From Paracentrotus lividus (Eukaryota; Echinodermata; Echinoidea; Camarodonta; Echinidae): 64,000 nt of DNA. A program made the position numbers and the translations under genes. The DNA lies in NCBI GenBank assembly GCA_940671915.1, contig CALNVZ010003429.1, positions 23,732,294 to 23,796,293 on the forward strand, written 5' to 3'. The notes under the pieces are model-generated. The model saw only the letters and a program-made list of their open reading frames with translations. It had not been told where the DNA came from and did no database searches. The number at the start of each line of letters is the position of its first letter. The stretch's first letter is position 1. Of this stretch, positions 49,601 to 61,600 are shown one piece after another.

Positions 49601-52600
49601 ATTATGATTAGTCAATAAAAGTATGCTTCTTTTATGTTTTAGCAAAGGGGGAAATGCCTGTATACATTCCTATCAAAGCGCTCGCTTATTGGCTTATAAC
49701 TGACTCTCCGCTGAGAACCTATACGTTCTACGTTTTGGGAGAACGTACATTTCCCCAAAATAGCGTTGTAGATTTTGACAACAGGGAGCTATCTCTTGTA
49801 GCTAGGGGAAACCTCATTTGTGCACACGAAAACTTGTAATTTAAACGCTTTCCAGCCGTTTCTAGCAAATACCAGTTTTACACACTCCTTTTCCTGTACT
49901 AACAGTATGCAGGAGTTTGGGGTTTGAGCTATTTTGAAAATAAAGCCTTTCATAATGCTAACGTTCTAGATTATCTCCTCCGTAGTCCAGCGAAAGCACC
50001 CTAATAAACAGCGGAACGGAGAGGAGAGCGTGCATGCTCTTGTCTTTGGTGAGTCCTATTCCTTTTGCTTGTTGTGTTGCCTGTTTTTATAATGATATTT
50101 GGAATGTTCCGATGATATACATCGTCTGATAACACTAACAGCTAGATTACCATGCATGGATTTCCCATTACTTTGTCAGTCATGTACACAGTTTGAGTTT
50201 GATGCATTGATGTGAGTAATGCAATGTATTGGTTTGTGTGAATTGATGCTCTGAAGTGAGTAATGCAGTGTATTGGTTTAAGTGAATTGATGCACTGATG
50301 GTATATACATCGAACTTCCAAATATCATATATAAAAACAGGCAAACAAACAAACAAAAAGGAATAGGACTCACCTAGTGAGTAACGCTTTACATACTCAG
50401 AGAGTCAGTAAGTAAAGGCTGATGAATTTGTGCAACCTTTACTTACTGACTCTCTGAGTATGTAAAGCGTTACTCACTAGATTAGTTTGTGCAATGTACT
50501 CAAAACAATTAGTTATGTTACTCAATAAAATGAGTTAATTAAATAAACTCATTTTGGTGTGTCACTATATTGTCAAATCAAAAACTCGATTAGTGCGTTT
50601 TCAAAGTAGCTTTATTGAGTGAAAGCACTCATGGATGTGTGTCACTATATAGTCAAAAATACTTGGATATTTGAGTTTGATCACTCATATATGCAAGTTC
50701 TCATTTTTTGTGTGTATATTCAATATTTAGCTTAAAATTAAGTCTTAATATTCATTTGGTTGTAATAAAAAACGAAATTAAAAGAAATAGGCTTAGATTA
50801 TTTAAATTAACCTACTATTGGACCCCCTCCTCAAACGCAAATACGTATCATAGAAAAAGAAAATAACAAGGATTTTGTTTTGTTTGAATAAACTGTTCAA
50901 AGCCACATCCGAAGACATCATAATAATACTAATCGATTGACAAAATAAACGAGGAAATAGTAAACGGCAAGAAACTTATATTGGCCTTCTAATCACTATG
51001 TACATAACTGTGCTTAGTATAGGGCAAGTCCAAGGTATTTGTTCCAGAGGTGGTGATTGTTCAGCTTTTCGACCATTTTTGTGTCAAGTGTGACAGTAAG
51101 GTTTTATAAGTACATATAATTTATCATATATCACCACAAAGTGTATGAAATAAACTTAATGCAGATGAGGTCAAAAAGTCATTTCAAGGTCAAATGTCGT
51201 CACAAGGCTCGTTAATATTCATGAACAAAATGATAAAATGCATTAAAAATGCTATTTTCAACCATTATTTCTAAGAGTTTGTTATAGGAATACAACCAAA
51301 AAAGTACATATGTTCTGTCTCAATATCATCTAGGCTACCTCTGGTGAAAATATCACAAACCTAGCACATTACTTTCCATATTTTTATTCTTCAAGTATTC
51401 ATGTCTCAGAAGTATTCTCACAAAAGTTACTGAGCTGATGTAAAATAATATGGTTTTATTACTCACCCTCCAACATCAGTAATGAAACAAAATATTTTCT
51501 TTTTTTACAGTAATGTGTTGTATTATGGTTCTTTTGTTTTATCAATGGGATTTTTTTGTACACAACATGTCGCTACGCCTTGGCTACACCAAATATTCAA
51601 TGGAAAATATTTCATGGAATAATTGTCCCATGTGTTACGTGTCCCATGTGTTACATTGCATAGTTTATAAAACTTGACCTTGCCAGAAAACGTGATGGTG
51701 TATTGACATTAAAATATGTATTTACAAAGTTTATTACATGGTTAAGAGGATGTGACCTTGCAAGTGTTTATCTGCTTTTTAAATTCCAAGTATCATGTGA
51801 ACAAATTCAGAATTTAAAAACACCCTTTTTTTGTCTGGTCCCATGTGTTACGAACGAATACATTTTCATAAATTCAATATGAATTGAGTTATTTCAGTTA
51901 TTGTTTATGATTTTGTTGAAGGTTCTTAGTTGCCTTCAAAAACTTATCTAAGGATCGGGATTTCAATTTAAGATTTATCAAAAAAAGCCTATTTTTGTTT
52001 CTAAATGTCCCGTTTGTTGCATCGCAAAATAGCGTGGACTTGTCTTATAATATGCCAATCGAAATATAAAGACAAAATCATAATCGTGTCAAAATACTCG
52101 CGAGCTGTTTAATTTACTGGACTCTAGTACATAATAATAAGGCGCCTTCTCCATTCAAAAGGCGTCAGTTTCCCGTGGGTTCCTTTTCCACCCCGGGAAA
52201 CATCCGGCTTTCAGCTTTTAACGTGTTTAAGCCGTAGTAAGATCATGGGATTGTATTCAAAAGCCAATAAAACGGCTTTTGAAGCAAAAGATGCGAGAAA
52301 CTGACACCTTTTGAAAGGAGAAGGCGCCTAAGTCATTGTAAGTAGGGTTAATTGACACCCTTTTCCGTAAAATCGAATCACGTCGCATGCATAGATGTCA
52401 GATAATACTGTTTAGCGAAAGTAACCAAGTGCAATTCCCTTTTTTTTCTTTTACAGATAACCAAACAAAAACTTTGATGTGGCTTTGTCGATTTTGGCAT
52501 GATAGGCTTTCTTTTTTGTGTGTATCTTTTATGTGATAATCTTTTAAAAAGGAGAAAATAGACGTACCTCAACTTCCGTCTCATTTGTACAGTTAAATGG

Positions 52601-55600
52601 AATCTCTTTGGCAGCCCAGCCAGCAACTGCTTGTAGAAAGTAGGGATCCTCGCCTTTACATACACGCACCTCATAAGAACCATTCGTTCCCGTTGAAGCG
52701 TTCGAATTAAAAAGGTATTGAAACGACAGAATCCCTCGACCAGACGTTAGAATATTACCAATCGGGAGTGCGAAGTTTGTAGAAGCACCTTGAGTTAGGC
52801 CAGGATTATTGAGAGATGCCCGTAAGTAGCGCTTAAAAGGATCATCTAATTCTGGAGTGTCAAAGAACATCAAGAAAGGAAACATAAATTGAAGTATATT
52901 TGAGATTGTTTCACCCCCTCCCCCTCGCCCTCCGTTTAAGAAAGTAATGAGTTATTGGACTATTAAAGCACTTTACTACTCAACCCGGTCTTGCATGTAT
53001 AGAAAATCCGTATTCATTTTGCTCGCGTTTCTTTTTGTTATTATAAACGCCCCCTTTTCTCTCTACTCAGAGGTTTAAGGCCCCTTGTGATCATTAAACT
53101 GTAAAAATAAGATGTATATGAACAGGTTTTGGTGCTTTGTAGAAATACTTTTATTGCCAGTTTTTTTTCCTTCTCTTTTTTACGATATTTTTATTGTAAA
53201 ATGATAGGAAACGTTATTGTTTAGGAAGTCCCGTGAATTAACAGTTACAAGCTCATGCAACTATTAATAAACAAGTATCATAATTATACAATTTTTCCTG
53301 TTTATTTACAAAATAAGAAAAAGGCGCTTTATAAATTCAGTCTATTTATTTATCATGAGATGGTACAGACTGCATGGGCTACAGCGATAAACAAAGTCTG
53401 AAGGGGGATGGTTGTGCAAAGTAATAAACGGTCCTCTACAGTGTGTTCCTAAAAAAAGGTTGTTGTTGTTGTTGTTTTTATATTTTACTGCGCTTTCATT
53501 CATTATATGAATATTTACGCCTTATCATTTACGGTTTTTTCTTTCTTTTTTAAAGAAAGTCATATAATAGGATTTTCCTGTTGAAAAGATTTTTTTTCGT
53601 TTCTTTTTCTTTTTCTTTTTTGATACAAAGCCTTGCTTGATGATAATCGAGAAAATCAAAATATCTGTCGTATACGTCCTTAATAAAGTACCGACCTCGT
53701 TCTTGTAAAGCAAAAAGAATTATAATAGATAAAACGAACAGAAAACAAAGTACAGGTATTTTGACCAGACAGAACGAAGAGAAGAAAGAAAGGGTCATAA
53801 GAAAGAAAAGGTAACCGAAGTTCAAAGGTCAGTCATTTAAAAATATACAGAGTTTATTTTTTTGATTTGTTTACTAAATAACTAAGTAACTCATCAGCTT
53901 TAATTTGAGACATTGCTTACGTCCAAACCGCCATGGGTCACAGAGTTAGGGTCCTCTGAATGTGATAGGTACAAAACTCACTTTTTCCAAGTTTTTGATT
54001 TGTAAGGTTTGAAACAAACCTACAAACCTTTTTAACCCTATCAAGACCAAGGTATTTTGATGGTTCATAGGCCCAAGGGGGGGGGGGCACATTGTGCCCC
54101 CCCTCCATAATTTTTTTACTATTTGACCGATCGCTTTCATATTTGGCATGACGATAGCGCAACTCAAGCTCTACAATTTGGTACAATTAAAATTTCTCAA
54201 GGTCATCATATGGGGGCGCTATTTTCACTTAAATAAAGAAATACATAGAAAAATTCACAAAATTTGAATTACAATCATTTTAACTCCCTAAAATCATGGT
54301 TTGAAGATGGAACTGTTACAAATTTGTTTTAGGATTCATTCATTGTTCATTCGTCCATTTGAAATATTCAAGGTTGCCAAATGAGGGCGCTCTATGCTCT
54401 TAAATAAGAAAAATTTGATTTCACCAACAGAGGGCGTTTTGGTAATTAATTGAAATAATTAAATAATGATTGTTTTTGTACTAATTTTCACTATTTAGGC
54501 ATGCAAAGTGAATGTATAATAAGCAATAATAAAATTCTGTGAATTTCATTGGATAACTCATTTACAAAAATTAAAATGTGAATAAATTGATATTTCAATA
54601 TTTTCTATTATATTTATTGTTTTGGCGCCATTTTTAATATAAAAAGAAACAAAAACAAAAGAAAAGTATTGGCATTCAGTTTGGAATGTTTATTCAATTT
54701 ATTTTGAATAAAGAAACCCTATTTATAACACCAAAACATTGTTTAAAACTATGTATATCAAAAATGATCAAAAATTGGATAAACATGGCTGTCAATTTAT
54801 GGTTGCCATGGCAACACGGAATATCATATCCTCACAAAATATGTATCAAAATGTTCGTGAATAAATTTTAGGAAAAGTCACCAAGTTTGGGGGAAAATGA
54901 GCAAAGCGTATAGAAATGGCGTATAAAAGTTTGGTAGGGGGGGGGGGCACATTGTGCCCCCCCCCCTTGGTCTTGATAGGGTTAAAGTAGTTGGTGTGAA
55001 TGGGTCTTTTTCAGCAAATTTCAGTGAAATGTCATCTTCTTTAATAGGTGGATTTCTCACTTGTAATGATATGCCTTCTCGATTATGAATCTCTGGAGTC
55101 TCGGAGAGGTCACCGCAACGTCTCATTGCCAGTGAGATAGGTCCTTTGGCAAATGAGATAGAATTTCATTGAAACTTTGTGTGAAAACAAAACCCAAAAC
55201 GATGAAACCAAAAAGTTGGTTTCGTACCCAACAAACGAAAAACTTGGAAAAAGTGGGTTTTGTACCTTTCACCTTCCAAAGACCCTACCTCTGTGACCCG
55301 TGACAATTTGGACGTAACCAATGTCTCAAATTAAAGCTCATGAGTTACTTAGTATTTTAGTAAGCAAATCACAAGAATAAACCATATACTTTTGAAATGA
55401 CCGACCGTTGAACTTCGGTTAACTTTTTTTACGAACACACTGTAGAGTTTGAGAATCCAAGACGAAATGACGGGAGAGAGTCCAGAGCAGAGTGATGTCC
55501 CTGGAGCAAATTTCTGATATTTGAACTGTGATCAACATAGACGTGTACAATGTCTACTGTCTGTTTTCTGAATTTATAATTTGTTCATTGGCGTCCATTC

Positions 55601-58600
55601 AAGTATCAAACGGAAATTGGTGTAATAGAAGCATAAGACATTACGATAGACTTAAAAGAATATCGCGGTAAAACGATAGTAGAAATGTTTATGATTAGGA
55701 CCTTCTATAATTATGTTTGGTGTGTTCGATGCAAAACCATTTATTACGTACTTATTTACTATACGCTCCAAAAACATAGACTGACATTTTGTTCAAAGGA
55801 TTACTTACTAATATCTGGCGTTGTGATATACCAAAAGACATCTGGGTTATCCTTGATAGTAATACTGCACGGGTCCTCCGTAGCAGCTATTTTAAACGAG
55901 CAATTCCATACTGTATCGATAAAATAAGATCATCTTATCTTTTGAATGTCACTTATTAATATCTTACACATGTATGTTTTTAAAGAAACAATGAAATTTA
56001 TCGTGAAGTCTCTTCATTTTTTTTCGTTGAAAAATCCATAATTGTTAGAAGGGGGAGGGGGGGGGGCGGGCAAAGTATTTAACCGTGAAACAGTGGCGCT
56101 AAATCCCTATATCTGATATAGGTGACTACTGATTTATAAGGAACTATAATTGTGAATTCCTAGAAAAGTGTATTAATTTGATATTACGAATTCTCAAACA
56201 ACAAATGAACACATTAAACATCGCTTCGTTTTGTTGAAATACTTTTTACATGCCGAAAACAAGAGAGATATGTACTCAATAAAGAGGTTAATAATAAACT
56301 CATTTTGGTGTGTCACTATATTGTCAAATCAAAATACTTCGATTAGGTGCGTTTTTCAAAGTAGCTTTATTGAGTGAAAGCACTCATGGATGTGTGTCAC
56401 TATATGTCAAAATACTTGGATATTTGAGTTTGATCACTCATATATGCAAGTTCTCATTTTTTTGTGTGTATATTCAATATTTAGCTTAAATTAAGTCTTA
56501 ATATTCATTTGTGTAATAAAAACGAAATTAAAAGAAATAGGCTTAGATTATTTAAATTAACCTACTATTGGACCCCCTCCTCAAACGCAAATACGTATCA
56601 TAGAAAAAAAATAACAGGATTTTGTTTTGTTTGAATAAACTGTTCAAAGCCACATCGAAGACATCATAATAATACTAATCGATTGACAAAATAAACGAGA
56701 AATAGTAAACGCAAAAAACTTATATTGGCCTTCTAATCACTATGTACATAACTGTGCTTAGTATAGGGCAAGTCCAAGGTATTTGTTCTCAGAGGTGGTG
56801 ATTGTTCAGCTTTTCGACCATTTTTGTGTCAAGTGTGACAGTAAGGTTTTATAAGTACATATAATTTATCATATATCACCACAAAGTGTATGAATATAAA
56901 CTTAATGCAGATGAGGTCAAAAGTCATTTCAAGGTCAAATGTCGTCACAAGGCTCGTTAATATTCATGAACAAAATGATAAAATGCATTAAAATGCTATT
57001 TCAACCAATATTTCTAAGAGTTTGTTATAGGAATACAACCAAAAAAGTACATATGTTCTGTCTCAATATCATCTAGGCTACCTCTGGTGAAAATATCACA
57101 AACCTAGCACATTACTTTCCATATTTTTATTCTTCAAGTTTCATGTCTCAGAAGTATTCTCACAAAAGTTACTGAGCTGATGTAAAATAATATGGTTTTA
57201 TTACTCACCCTCCAACATCAGTAATGAAACAAAATATTTTCTTTTTTTACAGTAATGTGTTTGTATTATGGTTCTTTTGTTTTATCAATGGGATTTTTTT
57301 GTACACAACATGTCGCTACGCCTTGGCTACACCAAATTTCAATGGAAAATATTTCATGGAATAATTGTCCCATGTGTTACGTGTCCCATGTGTTACATTG
57401 CATAGTTTATAAACTTGACCTTGCCAGAAAACGTGATGGTGTATTGACATTAAAATATGTATTTACAAAGTTTATTACATGGTTAAGAGGATGTGACTTG
57501 CAGTGTTTATCTGCTTTTTAAATTCCAAGTATCATGTGAACAAATTCAGAATTTAAAACACCCTTTTTTGTCTGGTCCCATGTGTTACGAACGAATACAT
57601 TTTCATAAATTCAATATGAATTGAGTTATTTCAGTTATGTTTTATGATTTTGTTGAAGGTTCTTAGTTGCCTTCAAAAACTTATCTAAGGATCGGGATTT
57701 CAATTTAAGATTTATCAAAAAAAGCCTATTTTTGTTTCTAAATGTCCCGTTTGTGTGCATCGCAAAATAGCGTGGACTTGTCTTATAATATGCCAATGAA
57801 TATAAAGACAAAATCATAATCGTGTCAAAATACTCGCGAGCTGTTTAATTTACTGGACTCTAGTACATAATAATAAGGCGCCTTCTCCATTCAAAAGGCG
57901 TCAGTTTCCCGTGGGTTCCTTTTCCACCCGGGAAACATCCGGCTTTCAGCTTTTAACGTGTTTAAGCCGTAGTAAGATCATGGGATTGTATTCAAAAGCC
58001 AATAAACGGCTTTTGAAGCAAAAGATGCGAGAAACTGACACCTTTTGAAAGGAGAAGGCGCCTAGTCATTGTAAGTAGGGTTAATTGACACCTTTTCCGT
58101 AAAATCGAATCACGTCGCATGCATAGATGTCAGATAATACTGTTTAGCGAAAGTAACCAAGTGCAATTCCTTTTTTTTTTCTTTCAGATAACCAAACAAA
58201 AAACTTTGATGTGGCTTTGTCGATTTTGGCATGATAGGCTTTCTTTTTTGTGTGTATCTTTATGTGATAATCTTTTAAAAAGGAGAAAATAGACGTACCT
58301 CAACTTCCGTCTCATTTGTACAGTTAAATGGAATCTCTTTGGCAGCCCAGCCAGCAACTGCTTGTAGAAAGTAGGGATCCTCGCCTTTACATACACGCAC
58401 CTCATAAGAACCATTCGTTCCGTTGAAGCGTTCGAATTAAAAAGGTATTGAAACGACAGAATCCTCGACCAGACGTAGAATATTACCAATCGGGAGTGCG
58501 AAGTTTGTAGAAGCACCTTGAGTTAGGCCAGGATTATTGAGAGATGCCCGTAAGTAGCGCTTAAAAGATCATCTAATTCTGGAGTGTCAAAGAACATCAA

Positions 58601-61600
58601 GAAAGGAAACATAAATTGAAGTATATTTGAGATTGTTTCACCCCTCCCCCTCGCCCTCCGTTTAAGAAAGTAATGAGTTATTGGAACTATTAAAGCACTT
58701 TACTACTCAACCCGGTCTTGCATGTATAGAAATCCGTATTCATTTTGCTCGCGTTTCTTTTTGTTTATTATAAACGCCCCCTTTTCTCTCTACTCAGAGG
58801 TTTAAGGCCCTTGTAATCATTAAACTGTAAAAATAAGATGTATATGAACAGGTTTTGGTGCTTTGTAGAAATACTTTTATTGCCAGTTTTTTTTCCTTCT
58901 CTTTTTTACGATATTTTATTGTAAAATGATAGGAAGTTATTGTTTAGGAAGTCCCGTGAATTAACAGTTACAAGCTCATGCAACTATTAATAAAAACATA
59001 CATAATTATACAATTTTTCCTGTTTATTTACAAAATAAGAAAAGGGCGCTTTATAAATTCAGTCTATTATTTATCATGAGATGGTACAGACTGCATGGGC
59101 TACAGCGATAAACAAAGTCTGAAGGGGGATGGTTGTGCAAAGTAATAAACGGTCCTCTACAGTGTGTTCCTAAAAAAGGTGTTGTTGTTGTTGTTGTTTT
59201 TATATTTTTACTGCGCTTTCATTCATTATATGATATTTACGCCTTATCATTTACGTTTTTTCTTTCTTTTTAAAAAAGTCATATAATAGGATTTTCCTGT
59301 TGAAAGATTTTTTTCGTTTCTTTTTCTTTTTCTTTTTTGATACAAAGCCTGCTTGATGATAATCGAGAAAATCAAAATATCTGTCGTATACGTCCTTAAT
59401 AAAGTACCGACCTCGTTCTTGTAAAGCAAAAAGAATTATAATAGATAAAACGAACAGAAAACAAAGTACAGGTATTTTGACCAGACAGAACGAAGAGAGA
59501 AAGAAGGGTCATAAGAAAGAAAGGTAACCGAAGTTCAAAGGTCAGTCATTTAAAATATACAGAGTTTATTTTTTTGATTTGTTTACTAAATAACTAAGTA
59601 ACTCATCAGCTTTAATTTGAGACATTGCTTACGTCCAAACCGCCATGGGTCACAGAGTTAGGGTCCTCTGAATGTGATAGGTACAAAACTCACTTTTTCC
59701 AAGTTTTTGATTTGTAAGGTTTGAAACAAACCTACAAACCTTTTTAACCCTATCAAGACCAAGGTATTTTGATGGTTCATAGGCCCAAGGGGGGGGGCAC
59801 ATTGTGCCCCCCTCCATAATTTTTTTACTATTTGACCGATCGCTTCATTATTGGCATGACGATAGCGCAACTCAAGCTCTACAATTTGGTACAATTAAAA
59901 TTTCTCAAGGTCATCATATGGGGGCGCTATTTTCACTTAAATAAAGAAATACATAGAAAAATTCACAAAATTTGAATTAAATCATTTTAACTCCCTAAAA
60001 TCATGGTTTGAAGATGGAACTGTTACAAATTTGTTTTAGGATTCATTCATTGTTCATTCGTCCATTTGAAATATTCAAGGTTGCCAAATGAGGGCGCTCT
60101 ATGCTCTTAAATAAGAAAAATTTGATTTCACCAACAGAGGGCGTTTTTGGTAATTAATTGAAATAATTAAATAATGATTGTTTTTGTACTAATTTTCACT
60201 ATTTAGGCATGCAAAGTGAATGTATAATAAGCAATAATAAATTCTGTGAATTTCATTGGATAAACTCATTTACAAAAATTAAAAATGTGAATAAATTGAT
60301 ATTTCAATATTTTTCTATTATATTTATTGTTTTGGCGCCATTTTTAATATAAAAAGACAAAAACAAAAAAAAGTATTGGCATTCAGTTTGGAATGTTTAT
60401 TCAATTTATTTTGAATAAAGAAACCCTATTTATAACACCAAAACATTGTTTAAAACTATGTATATCAAAAATGATCAAAATTGGATAAACATGGCTGTCA
60501 ATTTATGGTTGCCATGGCAACACGGAATATCATATCCTCACAAAATATGTATCAAATGTTCGTGAATAAATTTTAGGAAAAGTCACCAAGTTTGGGGGAA
60601 AATGAGCAAGCGTATAGAAATGGCGTATAAAAGTTTGGTAGGGGGGGGGGCACATTGTGCCCCCCCCCTTGGTCTTGATAGGGTTAAAGTAGTTGGTGTG
60701 AATGGGTCTTTTTCAGCAAATTTCAGTGAAATGTCATCTTCTTAAATAGGTGGATTTCTCACTTGTAATGATATGCCTTCTCGATTATGAATCTCTGGAG
60801 TCTCGGAGAGGTCACCGCAACGTCTCATTGCCAGTGAGATAGGTCCTTTGGCAAATGAGATAGAATTTCATTGAAACTTTGTGTGAAAACAAAACCCAAA
60901 CGATGAAACCAAAAAGTTGGTTTCGTACCCAACAAACGAAAAACTTGGAAAAGTGGGTTTTGTACCTTTCACCTTCCAAAGACCCTACCTCTGTGACCCG
61001 TGACAATTTGGACGTAACCAATGTCTCAAATTAAAGCTCATGAGTTACTTAGTATTTTAGTAAGCAAATCACAAGAATAAACCATATACTTTTGAAATGA
61101 CCGACCGTTGAACTTCGGTTAACTTTTTTTACGAACACACTGTAGAGTTTGAGAATCCAAGACGAAATGACGGGAGAGAGTCCAGAGCAGAGTGATGTCC
61201 CTGGAGCAAATTTCTGATATTTGAACTGTGATCAACATAGACGTGTACAATGTCTACTGTCTGTTTTCTGAATTTATAATTTGTTCATTGGCGTCCATTC
61301 AAGTACAAACGGAAATTGGTGTAATAGAAGCATAAGACATTACGATAGACTTAAAAGAATATCGCGGTAAAACGATAGTAGAAATGTTTATGATTAGGAC
61401 CTTCTAATAATTATGTTTGGTGTGTTCGATGCAAAACCATTTATTACGTACTTATTTACTATACGCTCCAAAACATAGACTGACATTTTGTTCAAAGGAT
61501 TACTTACTAATATCTGGCGTTGTGATATACCAAAAGACATCTGGGTTATCCTTGATAGTAATACTGCACGGGTCCTCCGTAGCAGCTATTTTAAACGAGC

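Larger units (their letters stand above)
48719..50717. mobile_element. 2-kb region bounded by ACACACAAAAA(A)TGAGAACT inverted ends, with nested foldbacks
   Basis: ACACACAAAAATGAGAACTA at 48719 and its reverse (AGTTCTCATTTTTTGTGTGT) near 50697 frame four foldbacks. The right end extends into the 5.7-kb duplication unit, so the same right end recurs in unit 2. Confidence 0.45.
50521..56253. repeat. 5.7-kb direct tandem duplication, unit 1
   Basis: Unit 1 opens at CTCAATAAA and ends at ACATGCCGAAAACA; unit 2 (56276-61956) matches it from end to end. It contains gene B MAM exons 1 and 2 and two foldback elements. Differences are nearly all single-base length changes in short runs, with a few substitutions. 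Unit 1 is about 50 bp longer. Confidence 0.9.

Noticed and set aside
53525-53825. Lys-rich minus-strand frames in both 5.7-kb units
   Set aside because: Low-complexity reading through T-rich runs; not conserved in frame between the two units.
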